NCBI RefSeq assembly: GCF_020283565.1
Contig: NC_060061.1
Coordinates: forward strand, 806,001 to 870,000
Reading direction: 5' to 3'
DNA from: Trifolium pratense
Lineage: Eukaryota; Streptophyta; Magnoliopsida; Fabales; Fabaceae
DNA: 64,000 bases
Of this stretch, positions 1-11,386 are shown one piece after another; within the stretch, counting starts at the first letter, position 1; each line of letters opens with the position of its first letter. The notes under the pieces were generated by a model that saw nothing but the letters and a program-made list of their open reading frames with translations, was not told where the DNA came from and searched no databases. The position numbers and the translations under genes are program-made.

Positions 1-465
1 TAGTTGTGATTGTGCTTGATGCTCAGGTTAATACCCTAAATACGAAATAAACATCATATTAATTGTTTGTCTTTTAAATTTCCTATGGCTAGATATCTTT
101 TAGGGTTGGTATCACGGGTGGTAACCAAAAAGATTTGTTTTTTAAGGAAATTTATGAATTATCAATTGTGAAAGTGATTTTATATTCTCATCCGTGTAAA
201 TACTTATGTCAGTTTTCATGTTTAAGTGTTTAACTGTATGTTGAATGGAATAGATCCGCACACATAGTTCAGTCTTTAACTTTATGAACAATTGTATCAG
301 GTCAAGGATGTTGCTCCAGGGATTTCAAAGTATATGATGTGTGTTTCAAAATGCATATGTTTGTAGATTTGTGATCCTCTTGCTTTCATTTTGTTCACTT
401 AGTTCTGCAAACCATTGTCGTCATTGATACATTAACTGCTATTGGCGGTTACAGAGAGAAAGAAA
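1..465 (+). other. 5' flank/UTR of HESO1
   Basis: No ORF of interest. The whole stretch recurs almost unchanged at 11387-11851 in front of the truncated second HESO1 copy, so the duplication extends left past the window edge. No convincing TATA box could be assigned. Confidence 0.5.
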
Positions 466-3400
466 ATGAGTACACCTAATACGTTGGGCATTGTTTTAAA
501 TGATATACTTCGGACGGTCACACCCTCACAAGAAGATTGGGAGATACGGGTTGCAATTATTAATGATTTGCGAAGCACTGCTGAATCTGTGGAAAGCCTG
601 AGAGGTAAACTTCTAAAAGTTTTGTTTCTGCCCCTTCAAATGTATTTGAATTTGTGTTGTTTAACACTAGAGATAAGCAAGGAAAAAGGGTTAGTAAATT
701 TATTGATACCTCTGGAACATGGTAGTTAAAATCTCGATTTGAATTATAAAATCCCACAACTTTACAATAATGCTTGCCCTTGGCGATTATGAGTATACAA
801 ATAATCCTATTTTGGCTGAATAGGGTGGAATTGCCTTTGTTAGTCGTTGAATCGCATAGTCTACGATCTTTGAAACGTTTATGCGATTATGCTAATGAAT
901 GAATTTAAATTTATATAAGGATTTGAAATGTGATTTAAGGTTTTAATTATCTTACTTGTGAGCTATGCTTATTAATTATCTTACTTGCTAACCCACTTAG
1001 GGTTGGTCGAGTGGTGTTGGCTTGGGCCCTTGGAGTATGCTCCTCTCAAGGTCTCAGGTTCGATTCCCACTGGTGCCAATTTCGGTGGGCTAAGTCCATA
1101 CAGAGCAAAAAAAACTCTGGCTTTAAATGGGGCCCCCGCAAGTGGGCGGTGGGATTGGTCCCCTTGGATTAGTCGGTCCTAAGGCCGGATACCAAGTTTT
1201 CAAAAAAAAAATTATCTTACTTGCTCTGGAATGAAATATAAGCCAAAGGATCCAAAAAGTAAAATAAAATTTGGACCAGATGCATTTGACTTTTAGGATC
1301 CTTTTTGTTTGTATTTCATTCCGTAGGGGATATATTACAATGTCTATGCATAAGTATTTTGGCTGGTTTGAACCTTAAAAGCTTATGACTAATCTAATCT
1401 AGCTTTTCCAGGACCAACTAAAAACATGTTTTCTGTATATGGTGAACAAAGATCCATGCAGACACTAATTATATTATACTCATAATTGAATATACAAGAT
1501 TCATCAGTGAGCAAATAGTTTTTCTTTCAGACATGAAATTTAAGAATAATCGCACTTCTACTCAATTTTTGGAACAGGAGCAATTGTTGAACCATTTGGG
1601 TCATTTGTGTCTAATCTCTTCACGCGATGGGGTGACTTGGATATTTCAATTGAGTTATTAAATGGTTCCCACATTGGATCTGCTGGGAGAAAACAAAAAC
1701 AAACATTGCTGGTAAATTTTCTACAAGCTTTGAGAATGAGAGGTAATTTTCTTCCACTAGAAATTTGTGTCATGTGGAAGTTGGTACAAAATTTTTGTCT
1801 TTGTTAACTCTTAGAATTTGCAAATAAGGTCTGACTCAACCCTACAAACTAAACATACCCCAAAGTTGCAGCAGTTAAGGCTGCTAGTTGTGTACCGTAA
1901 CTAAAGCAGCTTTCCAACAAACCCCCTCATGCCCAATGCTATAGTTTTGGAGCATGGACAATGTTGGTGATCCAACGATAGATCTAGAATAAGCTCCGAC
2001 GATACCATCTAAGAATTTGAGCTTTAAACTTAACTCAACCCGAAAAGCCAGCTTAAGAGGTGAGGGTTGTCCGAACCTTATAATGACTACTTTTGCCATA
2101 TTCCTAGTCGATGTGGTATCTCAACCTAGAAAGAGAGAGTGAGTAGAAAGAGAGGAGGAGCCATGATATACTGTAATGGAATACAGTTCAATGTGTAGTG
2201 ACCCTTGTCTTTATATTTCTAGGTTAAGATACTAGTACTCTACATAAGAAAGACATGTGGACTGAGCCCGTATACGACTAAACACTAGTAACTTATTATA
2301 ATTATTCTTAACACTCAACATTAACCATATAGAACATCCATTTATTTTCATGTTTGGCATGTTCTCTTTCACCTTCCCATATCTGAAGCTCTAGGTGAGA
2401 AACTTAGTTGAATTTTTTCATGGAAATGAAAATAAAAAATCAATGAACTTTTACAATTACCCATGAAGTTGTTGTGACTTGTGAGGAATGCAAACCACTC
2501 TTTAGTCAACTCATGATTATTATTATTATTATTATTATGCATACTCTACTAGATTTACTAATACAAATAACATATGTATATTATTCATCTATTTTAGAGA
2601 GCACTTATTAGTGACTTGTGCTGGTACAAATTTGGTTTTTTAATTCACCTTGAAATGTTCTTTCCAAGTAATTTTAAAAATATATTTGAAATTGGTAGGA
2701 TAGTTGAAAATTAAGACATGTAGAGATGACTTGAGTTCAAACTTCTGTCCTGTCTGTTTGATGTAACAGATATGTCTTTTATTGAGTTGATTTAAAGAAG
2801 GAAATTTCGCTTCAGGAATTAGATAGAAAACTGGGATGAATGATCTTTTATGCTCAACGAATTGCTTTATAATATGCTTTTGAAATTTAAGATTGAGTTG
2901 TTCTTAATATCATGATAATTTCATAGGTAATAAGTATTAAAACCATGCAATCACTTATGATACCACTCAGTCCAATAATAATTGTTGTCACTCCACGTCA
3001 ATTTCAGTACCGGTTTTGAATGGTTTATTTTATTTGAAGAATTTTTTCCTAGAGTTTAGAGTTCCATAAGTAGTGCTTATTAAGCTTAAAATATCTTTCA
3101 CCAAAGGACCCCGAGTTCGATTCCTAGGTGGAACAATTTATTGGCTAGGCTTTACTTACCTCGCGGCCGAACTCCGGATTACTAGGGCCCCCTTCCCCTA
3201 GGAACCGGAAGGTTAACACCCAAAAAAAAAATGCTTAACATTTCTTGTTACTTTGGAGTCTTATAACCATAATCAGCAAAAAGATGCATGGAATTTGCAA
3301 GTTTATTTGTATGTCCTAATACATTTGGTAATAACGCTAATTTACAGGTGGATGCATGAACTTTCAGCTCATCCCAAATGCAAGAGTTCCAATTTTAAAA

Positions 3401-5773
3401 TTTAAAAGTGTCCGAAAAGGCATATCTTGTGATGTTTCGATCAATAATCTGCCGGGCCTAATGAAATCTAAATTTTTGCTTTGGATCAACAAGATAGATG
3501 GCCGCTTTCATGATCTGGTTTTAGTGGTATGTTCTTGTGGCTGAAGTAGGGTTGCTAGGCTAGCGATTGCTTCGGGTTGATTCATTCTTTCTGGTTTGTG
3601 TAGGTTAAGCAATGGGCCAAAGCACATAAAATCAATAACTCTAAGACTGGAAGTTTCAACTCCTTTACGCTCAGTTTACTTGTAATCTTTCACTTTCAGG
3701 TACCTCTGCTTTTGCACATTTCTTTTTGTGCTGATATTTTTTTCTCCTTAAATTAGAGCGTTTGCTTTTTTTTAGGGGGTGGTCAATGTAGCAAATTCTA
3801 GGAAATATTTTATTTATAAGCTTATTATCATTTAGGTTATTTATTTATTTATTTTGGATTGGAATTTTGCTAGAATCTAATGCATTTTCTGTGTACTCTC
3901 TTTCACATCTCCCTCCCTACATGAAGTAAGACCTTCAATTATTTGTCAGATAGTACCTTCAATCTCTGAACTCTGAAGTCTTTTTTTTAACCCTCAGTTC
4001 CGGGAGAAAAGAACTCTGGTAATCCGGAGTTCAGCCAGAAGATAATGAAAGTATGGCCAATGATTATTCTAACTAGGGTTCGAACTCGGGTACTCTGATG
4101 ATTTGACCTTTACTGAAACTCAATAAGAACTTGAGCCCAATCACTTGGTTTCAGAGTCTTAGTCTTGAGAAAACTGTTGGGTGCTCGGTGCAGTTTGAAG
4201 ATTTGCATCTAGCTGAAATAGTTGATGTCTCCGCTTTAATATGTTTTAGCTGTCTGTTTTCTTCTGCGAATAATAAATGGGTCTTCGTCTTCTGATGCAT
4301 GCAACACTTTCTTTCATTTTCAGACATGTGTTCCGGCAATTTTACCACCACTGAAAGATATATACCCTACCAATATGGTTGATGAGCTGAGAGGTACATT
4401 TCATCTCTGATTTCAAGCATGAAACATATAGATGAAATATTTACTTTTAGATGTTCAGGTTGTGTGCATGCTTCAACATTAAGAAGTCTGTAAATGCGCA
4501 CAACTTATCATTGTCTTTTAAGCTAGCTTTTAGGGCTGAGTTAGGTATAATTTATAATCCATTATCAGTTCTTGTATAACCATTGTCTTGGTGTAATTTC
4601 TGCAGGTGTTAGAGCTGATGCAGAGAATCTTATCGCACAAACCTGTGAGGCTAACATAAACAGGTTCATAAAGAAGTCGAGGTCAATTAACAGAAAATCT
4701 TTACCTGAACTTTTTATTGATTTCCTAAAAAAGGTAAATTCATAGTTGATATTTTTTAGACTACCTGTCTTTTCCCCTAATCTGTTAAATACCAATTAAA
4801 AGTTGTAGCGGTAGATATTGTGTGCTTCTATGAAATGCAAACATTTGGTATGAATTTCCTCAATCTATAGCATTGCCCTCTTGTGATCACAACATGCTTT
4901 ATGTTCCTACAGTTTGCTCAGATAGATTCATGGGCCTCAGAGATCGGAATTTGCACTTATACTGGACAATGGGAACAGATAAAAGACAACATGAGATGGT
5001 TGCCCAAGACTTGCCCAGTATTGGTAATGCTTTTCCCACTTTAACAATATCTTTCTCTTCACTTTTTTGTGACATTATGGTTTTTATTTAATTACTTCTA
5101 CAAAATATTGGTTCCTTTTTCCTCCCTCTTCAGTCAACGCAATGTGGAAAATTCTATATTTTATCATGCACGATTTTTCCCGCTCTGCTATTGAATATAT
5201 TGTATTTGAATTTTACTTGGTTAGGTTGAGGATCCTTTTGAGCAGCCGGAAAATTCAGCAAGGTCTGTCAGCTCAGGACAACTGAAAAAGATAGCTGAAG
5301 CATTTCTAAAGACATACAGCTTACTCATGTCACAAAATCAGAACCAAAGTTCTCTTCTGACTCAATTAGCACCACCACATGTGTCGAGACTTATTGTCGG
5401 ACCTGTCATTCCAAATTATAATGTTAGGCCTGCTATTCCAAATCACATTGGTGGTTACTCTCTTCCAACTCAGCCACAGCCACAGTTGCACAGGGGGGTA
5501 CCCCCCCACCCAAGGTCACGGCATCGTTTTCAAAATGGCAAGCAAGGTGAAAGCTCCAACGGTTCAACTTCAAAGCAAGGAGCATACTCCAATGGTTCAA
5601 CTTCAAAGCAAGGAGCATACTCCAATGGTTCAACTTCAAAGCATGGAGCAAGCTCCAATGGCTCAACCTCAAAGCAAGAAGCAAGCTTCAATGGTTCAAC
5701 TCCAACGGTACCTGTGAAAGCTCGTCAAGGTCCGCAGCAGCAGGCGTGGAGGCCAAAGTTCCAATTCCAATAG
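466..5773 (+). CDS. HESO1: HESO1-type terminal uridylyltransferase, 8 exons, apparently intact
   Basis: Exons by GT-AG junctions and reading phase: 466-604, 1578-1742, 3348-3526, 3604-3699, 4324-4393, 4606-4733, 4913-5023, 5225-5773 (1437 nt, 478 residues). Phases agree at every junction. The product resembles Arabidopsis HESO1, a nucleotidyltransferase that adds uridines to the 3' ends of unmethylated miRNAs/siRNAs and of RISC-cleaved mRNA fragments and so triggers their decay. Visible: the PFGSF motif (52-56) followed by the catalytic pair D66 and D68, third carboxylate D130 in ISCD, the helical PAP-associated region (about 160-290), the conserved EDPFEQP block at 298-304, and a low-complexity Gln/Pro/Ser tail with 11-residue repeats. 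The ATG at 466 is chosen because it gives the usual short N-terminus; an AG just upstream (452-453) could be a 5'UTR splice acceptor. Length is slightly below the Arabidopsis protein as I recall it (about 510). Family assignment is from remembered sequence; exon ends are manual. Confidence 0.88.
990..1209 (+). mobile_element. tRNA-derived SINE in HESO1 intron 1
   Basis: Internal Pol III promoter boxes are textbook: box A at 1004-1014 (TGGTCGAGTGG) and box B at 1057-1067 (GGTTCGATTCC). The element ends in an A-run at about 1201-1209. It is flanked by a perfect 16-bp target site duplication, AATTATCTTACTTGCT, at 974-989 and 1210-1225. No tRNA cloverleaf was built, so it is a SINE and not a tRNA gene. 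The duplicated HESO1 intron at 12300-12560 lacks it. Confidence 0.88.
2032..2128. repeat. dispersed repeat fragment in HESO1 intron 2
   Basis: A degenerate sequence (start TAACTCAACC, then AAAAGCCAGCTTAAGAGGTGAG) resembles 32409-32511 in the same order, including the CCATAT..CTAG segment. Such stretches are common at ends of plant transposable elements; the family was not identified. Confidence 0.4.
2516..2538. repeat. (ATT)n microsatellite
   Basis: About eight perfect ATT units in HESO1 intron 2. Confidence 0.9.
3080..3231 (+). mobile_element. 5'-truncated SINE in HESO1 intron 2
   Basis: Box B-like AGTTCGATTCC at 3114-3124, then a GC-rich body with CGAACTCCGGATTACTAGGG near 3168-3187, ending in a ten-base A-run at 3222-3231. 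No good box A is left. The short ATGCTTAA after the A-run partly resembles sequence at 3074-3081, so the target duplication is uncertain. It lies just upstream of the exon 3 acceptor without disturbing it. Confidence 0.6.
3981..4150 (-). mobile_element. SINE in reverse orientation in HESO1 intron 4
   Basis: On the minus strand this has a box B (GAGTTCGAACCC, about 4077-4088) and a 3' part with CTGAACTCCGGATTACCAGAG followed by an A-run (T-run at 3981-3988 on the plus strand). The 3' part matches the SINE at 3080-3231, so both belong to one or related families. The 5' end is approximate. Confidence 0.6.
5541..5706 (+). repeat. 33-bp coding minisatellite in the HESO1 tail
   Basis: About five imperfect 33-bp units encode the 11-residue repeat SNGSTSKQGAY and variants (roughly residues 402-457). 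The units stay in frame, and the two central ones are identical, which suggests recent expansion. Confidence 0.85.
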
Positions 5774-6290
5774 TATACCGAAAATACAGAAGGGAATATA
5801 TGTTCATCTAGTCAACAGGTTATGAGTAACTTGTATTTTTGTTTACTTCTTGTTAAAAGAAGTAATTAATATCACTGGGTTTCTTGGGTTATAAGTAAAT
5901 TGGCGTGATTTTTTTATTTGCTCTTGAGGACTAAACAACGATGATTACCCGATTAGGTTATTGCTTGACATTTTTTGTGGGGATTATATTGCAATTACTC
6001 GATTATACAATTCTGAACTTGTGCTATTATTCAGAGCATGTTTAAGTATTACTTGACACACAAATCAAAAAAATTAAAAGAAAAATAAAATAGTCACATC
6101 AAATTATATTACTTTAATTATTTTTTATTTTTATATTTATGTTTTTTGGGTGTGTGCCCAACAAATCACATTTATGGTTGTGCCTATTAAAGAATTCTTC
6201 TTGACAAATTTTTTTTTTTTGAACAAGCAATATTTTTTTTTATAATGATGAGGGCCTAAGCTCAATTAATTTGACAATATTGGTAAAGGT
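5774..6290. other. 3' flank of HESO1, no gene seen
   Basis: AT-rich sequence after the HESO1 stop codon. No clear AATAAA signal, ORF or repeat was recognised. Confidence 0.5.
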
Positions 6291-6310
6291 TAAGTTGGAA
6301 AACCTTAACT

Positions 6311-6468
6311 TCAAGTTTGTAAAGCGACAAGCGAATAGAGTTGTTCACTTCTTAGTAAGGGCGGCCTATTCTATGTCTAGTCGTCGTCTTTTTGAGTCGA
6401 TTTCTCGTTGTATTGAAAGCTATTTGATTAATGAAATGAATTGAGTTTCCTTTTGTGAAAAAAAGAAG
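6311..6468 (+). mobile_element. 5'-truncated LINE (non-LTR retrotransposon) 3' end
   Basis: The 158-bp insert encodes the end of a LINE-associated RNase H-like domain (motif RQAN followed by V-HFLVRAA, stop at 6442-6444) and ends in an A/G-rich tail. It is bounded by a perfect 19-bp target site duplication, AAGTTGGAAAACCTTAACT, at 6292-6310 and 6469-6487. Severe 5' truncation is typical of target-primed reverse transcription. Confidence 0.82.
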
Positions 6469-6487
6469 AAGTTGGAAAACCTTAACT

Positions 6488-7386
6488 AGTGTTTAATTAT
6501 ATTATTTATACAATTTCAATGTTATTATAAGGTTCATAAATGGATAAGGACATATTATAGATGACATAGTGAGCTATTAGCCACAAGCCTAAATATTCAC
6601 ACAATTTTTTTTAAAAAATAATAGAAAAGATAATGAAATGATGTTATGTGACTAAATTATTTTATATTTAAATTTTTCAATTGTGTGTGCGCCTAAATAT
6701 TTTTTATTTGAGTTTATGTCTTTATTAGAATTTTTGTGACATAGTTGGGTTAGATCAATGTTAGGTTAGAATTTCTATCTATTTTCTATATATAAATAAA
6801 CTATCTAGTCTAATCTAATTGTAGTTCCATATGAAAATTATTTTTTATAACAATTGCTTACTAATGATAATAATAAGGTCCATCATTATTTTTATCGTAA
6901 TTAAGGGTCCATATCTAAGATAGTACTACAAATATTTATAGAGTTTGCCATCGGTTACTTAACCCAATTTCAGTTACGGTTAACTAAGTGAAGTTTAACT
7001 ATCCACCATAACAGTTATGAGTCCAATGACTAACTAACTACGACACAGTAATAGGACATAATTAACAATTCTAGAGTGAAGCTTTATCTCATGAAAGCTA
7101 TGAAGCACAAACACCAGAACCTTATTTAAGATGATAAGGGATCCGCGTCATCTCATCTAAGTGTTTTTGAGTTTCTATTTGTTTTCATTCCAACACAATC
7201 AGACCGGTCATTGAATTGATATGTTTACGGGTTCAAAGTTCAATCGGTTGGACTAAGGTTCAATCAGATCAAAACGTTTTTAATTAAAATTTTATATATT
7301 TAAATAATAATATATGAAAATTTAAATATATTTTTATAAAAATTGAATGAGTTTACCTTTTACTTTTTATTAGAATTTAATTTATA
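6488..7386. other. AT-rich intergenic DNA, nothing recognised
   Basis: No coding signal, RNA gene or bounded repeat was seen on either strand. Confidence 0.5.
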
Positions 7387-7542
7387 TGCACCGTCAGTGT
7401 AAAGTTATTTTGCACATGCGTCCAATAATATACCGACACATCATGTATGGTAATTAAAAACACATAATGTGTCATATTCATTAAATGATGTGGCAACGCG
7501 TTATTGGATTTATGTGTAAAAAATATTTACACCGACGGTGCA
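7387..7542. mobile_element. 156-bp MITE-like element
   Basis: Near-perfect 17-bp terminal inverted repeats: TGCACCGTCAGTGTAAA at 7387-7403 and TTTACACCGACGGTGCA at 7526-7542 (one mismatch). A second inverted pair inside (CCAATAATA / TATTGGA) extends the stem. Non-coding. Flanking duplication is unclear, so the superfamily is not assigned. Confidence 0.65.
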
Positions 7543-8690
7543 CAACAATTAAACTCTTTTTATAGAGTCATATTTTTTCATTATGTTGTTTTTTTTCTTC
7601 GCTAAAATTAAAAAAACTAAATAAAGCAACTATTTTGTACCAAAAAAAAAAAAAGCAACTATTTAGTATATATCTATTTACTAGTAGTATACGATCCAAA
7701 AATTAGTTTCCGTTGGGACTTCGTTTTAATTTTAAGAGAAGAGAAGAGAGAGAATCACAATGTAACCCTAGTCCAATTCACCGTCACACTCAGCTCCTCT
7801 CCACCGTCACACTCAGCTCCTCCCCACCGTCACGAACAGGATTCAACGAATCAACATGCCACCGTCACGAATGAAGGAACTCGCCCAATCACGAAAGAAA
7901 TCGCCCAATCTCTCACCGCTTGCGAAGAAATCACACGAATTTAATTTTGGTGAAGTCATTATCCCTTTTCCCCTTTTCTTTTTCTATCAATTCTTGGTAA
8001 TTTGAAAAATCAATTATCAATTCTTCGAACATGTATGTTTACCCTATTTTTTTTGCTGTGTATTTGTTCAAATGTTAGGTTTTTGGCAACAGCTTTGGGT
8101 GTTTGTAGTTCCAAAAGTACATCTTGTTTCTTGGGTACGTACGAGTACAAATTTGTTTGCTTTGTTTGTAGTTTCAAAAAACCAAAAATTAAGAGAAAAT
8201 AAGATGGCCATGTTATAATAACCTAGCAAAATTAAATCTTGTTGATGATATCTTGAAATCTAAAGATGATTGAAGTTGAAGCTTAAGAATAGATTGGGAG
8301 TTTTTTCTGTTTTTTGAATAACCTGTTTACATAAATGATGGTTAACTCTTTGTAAATCTCTTATTTCTTGAAAAATTTATAATAAACAATTGGTTTATTT
8401 TTATTTTTGATAAAAAAAAGTCAAAATACATCAAGATGAAAGGAAAACAAAATTACAAGGAATACTTCTCTCGATTAAAGTACAAAACAGAAAATAACAG
8501 AAAAATTAATGGTAATCAGAAGATAAAACACCCGATTATATCCCAAATCTAGTGTTACACAACAACTTATAAGTACTTGCATAGTTCAAGGTTTGGCGGC
8601 TATGTTGGAATTTTTATTATGTTACCTTCAATTTACTGTAGCATTGTGATTTTAACATAGGAAATTTAGTTAATATTGTTCATTGTAGTT
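7543..8690. other. intergenic DNA with a short GTCAC-rich repeat patch
   Basis: Around 7780-7870 the phrase CACCGTCACACTCAGCTCC occurs twice, with further CACCGTCACGAA echoes. The pyrimidine-rich patch could be the remnant of a 5'UTR/first exon, but no supported gene follows. The 66-codon ORF at 8002 has no recognisable domain. Confidence 0.35.
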
Positions 8691-10770
8691 CAACATATGT
8701 GTATCTAATAATTGTTTTACATTTTCTCTTAACCAATACTTTCTATTTACTGTTCTCAGTTTGACACTAAAGACTACGTACTTAATCTTCCTTTACCAGA
8801 GTGTTGGGTGGTAAGGCAATTTTGTTTCAACACCTTCTTGAAACTTTTACTTATCAATATTTTATGTTCCCGTAGACAAGGTCAAGGATGATTGAGTTGG
8901 TATCAAAACGTTTGGCTACATTAGAGGTATGGTAGTTGTAGTGTTGTATTTGCATACAATTTTGTAACTAGTTTTTTGTTGTTGCGATTAACTGCATACT
9001 AGTTAGACGAACTTTGATTGGATTGTTTCAGTGGTGGACTTGATTTTATTGACTTGTGTGTTTCACTTAAACACTCTGGCTCTCTTTTTATGTATGCGGG
9101 TCATGAGTGTGGAGCTTATGCAAAAAACAGTTTTGGAAATTTGTATGCTCACAAGAGATTATGTCTTTTTTTATGTTCCCTCTTTCTATTTACCTTGCAA
9201 TTAATGTTTTCTCTCCTTTGTTATGATTGATGGTCATCAGCAAATGGCAAATAGCATGAAATTATCAGAATGATTTTTTTCTAGGAATATGATTATTGTA
9301 GTGATCCATTTCTGAATGCATTTACTTCATTATTCCACTTTATGTAACCTCTTTTTTTTGTTGATTATGCCTGTTTTTATTTCCGACCACCTGCAGGGCT
9401 GATGATTAAAGCGTGTAAATGATTAGCTTATGAATAATATGATAGCTTTTCAATACATGGTTTATGATCATTTTGACAGAAGTCATTCTCCCCTTCCCAG
9501 TTCCCAACACACTTTCCAGTTCATGTGGCTGTTAATTGAATTCACTGTATAACTATAATCTATTAGTACCTTCATTTAATTTATCATTAGTTGTGTTCAA
9601 GCTGAAGAAATGAACTTTACTATTTTCTTCTCTTTCAGAGAAACCATAGAAAGCATATGTGCATATCAATGGAATTAGTAGCTGCTGTTTTTGGAGACCA
9701 TGGACAGCGTCCTCATGAAGACTATGGTAAATTCATGTTATTTTAAATAGTATAGTGTTTTTAGATTCATTTGAAAAACACATTCCAAATTTCTAAATAC
9801 ATTACAAATTGGAAAGTAAAATTCATATTGTGTTATCTACAAAAGGATGACTTTTACGGTGTCAACAAAATTAGCCCAAATTTTATGTATAAAATAGACT
9901 TAAATTTGTTTTTGGAATTGTATGGTGTAGTATTTTTTGCTATCATATATTCATTGGCATTTCTTGCTCTGAGCAGGAGTGGCTACATCAGTTACTGAAT
10001 TGGGCAATGGAAAGCCAAAGTTCTATTCTACTCGTGATAATCTCTTTTTGCATAAAATGGCGAGTACCAACAAATCACGTGTGGTTGTTCTCAACAAGGT
10101 GAACATTTAGTATTTAAATAGGCGTTCTTTATTATTCAACTTCTATAAATGACTCAAGTATGATATCATTTCTTTTACACCTGCTATCTTCAAATAATTT
10201 GATATACTGAAATTAATTAGTGTTATATTAGATTTAGAAACACTAAATACCTATTGTTTTATGAAATGTGTAATTATTATGTGATTAAAATCTGATGGAT
10301 TGGTATTCTATTTATTAAGTTCTTAGAGATTTCTGGTCTGTGAGATCAGCTTTTTTTTTTTTTGTATATAGTAATATATAATATAATAGTAAAACTTTTT
10401 GATTGAGGACCTTTATGTAAATGTAGAAAATCAGCCTCTTCCTTCTTTGCTGCCTATGATGCCTAATGCGAGGAAGGTACTGCAACTTCTGTATGCAGGG
10501 CTCTTGATGAAATTGCGGACGTATCTATATCAGGTATGAATGTTAAGTTAGCACTATTTATTTAACTTGACATTGTGTCTCATGCTCCACATATATGAAG
10601 AGAAGGTATTTGATAGAAAATGATTTTTTTTTTTTTTAAATGAAAATAGAAAGCCTACTTTGTTTAAAATTCTATGAAATAGACTGACCTGATGGAAAAA
10701 ATAGAATGACCCTGATGGAAAAAATAGAATGTCCCTGATGGAAAATATATGGTATTTGAACCTATATGTA
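8690..10770 (+). pseudogene. tRNA ligase (RNL) fragment, copy A
   Basis: Plant RNL heals and seals tRNA exon halves (and bZIP60-type mRNA). Pieces of its ligase domain appear in the right order with introns between: 8876-8926 (RMIELVSKRLATLE), about 9057-9145 (VSLKHSGSLFMYAGH, AYAKNSFGN), about 9640-9725 (MCISMELVAAVFGDHGQRP), 9977-10098 (VTELGNGKPKFYST) and 10427-10533 (SFFAAYDA then CEEGTATSVCRALDE). It is broken: the second piece lacks an AG acceptor at the expected place, the fourth has a frameshift after KFYST, and the fifth has an in-frame TAA at 10464-10466. N- and C-terminal parts are missing. The last intron (10637-10767) holds the precursor of the downstream satellite. Assignment is from remembered RNL sequence. 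Confidence 0.8.
10637..10767 (+). repeat. single-copy ancestor of the satellite monomer in an RNL intron
   Basis: This stretch carries the satellite's core in order: GAAAATAGAAAGCCTACTTTG, then ATTCTATGAAATAGA, three GATGGAAAA-type sub-repeats about 24 bp apart, and ATATATGGTATTTGAACCTATA. It is not tandem at monomer scale here. About 45 bp of the array monomer (CGGTTCGATAAATGG through GTGACCCTTAATCG) is absent. Confidence 0.8.
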
Positions 10771-10775
10771 TTCAT

Positions 10776-11225
10776 TATAATTTTGAACCGGTACAATAAG
10801 GGAGTAATAGGGTTTCTCATTGTATCGTTGCGACGCCTATCAGTTTTCCTAAAAGAAAAAACTTTCTTATTGCCCATGGGCGTAGATTACATGGACCGAA
10901 CCGCATTGTTAATTCTGCATTATAGGTAGCTAGTTGTAATTGCGCTATATAGTTTTTTTTTGTGTCGAGATGCATTGAATCACATTAATGGACAACCTGG
11001 CCCAATTTTTTGGAGTGCAAAATATTAAGAACAACAATTTGAATCAACCTGTTGATATATATTCCTTGTAATATCGAGTCAGTATAATAAGGGGCTACTA
11101 GGGTTGCTCAAAGTATCAGTGCGGCTCTCTTTATCTATTTACCTAAAAGAAGTAAGAAACCCTCTTACTGCGGGTGTGAACATAGGTCACATTGACCAAT
11201 CCATGTAAAATCTGTGTGCATTCTT
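10776..11225 (+). repeat. pair of diverged repeats, possibly old LTR debris
   Basis: Two related segments, about 10776-10925 and 11080-11225, share AATAAGGG..TA.TAGGGTT, CCTAAAAGAA, CTTATTGC/CTTACTGCGG and a GTAGATTACATGGACCGAACC-like end. Similar wording occurs in plant copia LTRs, but the boundaries are lost. Confidence 0.4.
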
Positions 11226-11386
11226 CTTCATTGTGCTAAGATTCTATTTATTATCTCATTCTGTCATAACGCTTGTACTTCAAACTTCCTAATTCTCTAA
11301 TGTTGTATTTGATAACTTAGATATAATTATGTGTCATTTATGGATTATAAGTAGCTAGTTGTGTTCTGTCAAAAAAAAAAAGTAGC

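Noticed and set aside
985..1182. Possible tRNA gene from box A and box B
   Set aside because: No cloverleaf; poly-A tail and target duplication show a SINE.
5379..5717. Alternative-frame and antisense ORFs over HESO1 exon 8
   Set aside because: They are shadows caused by the 33-bp minisatellite, whose length is a multiple of three.
9018..9230. 70-codon ORF as an independent small gene
   Set aside because: It is an RNL exon remnant plus intron sequence (SLKHSGSLFMYAGH), repeated at 22024-22209.
10554..10929. Overlapping ORFs of 107 and 66 codons downstream of RNL copy A
   Set aside because: They cover the satellite precursor and old repeat debris and are not conserved in copy B.
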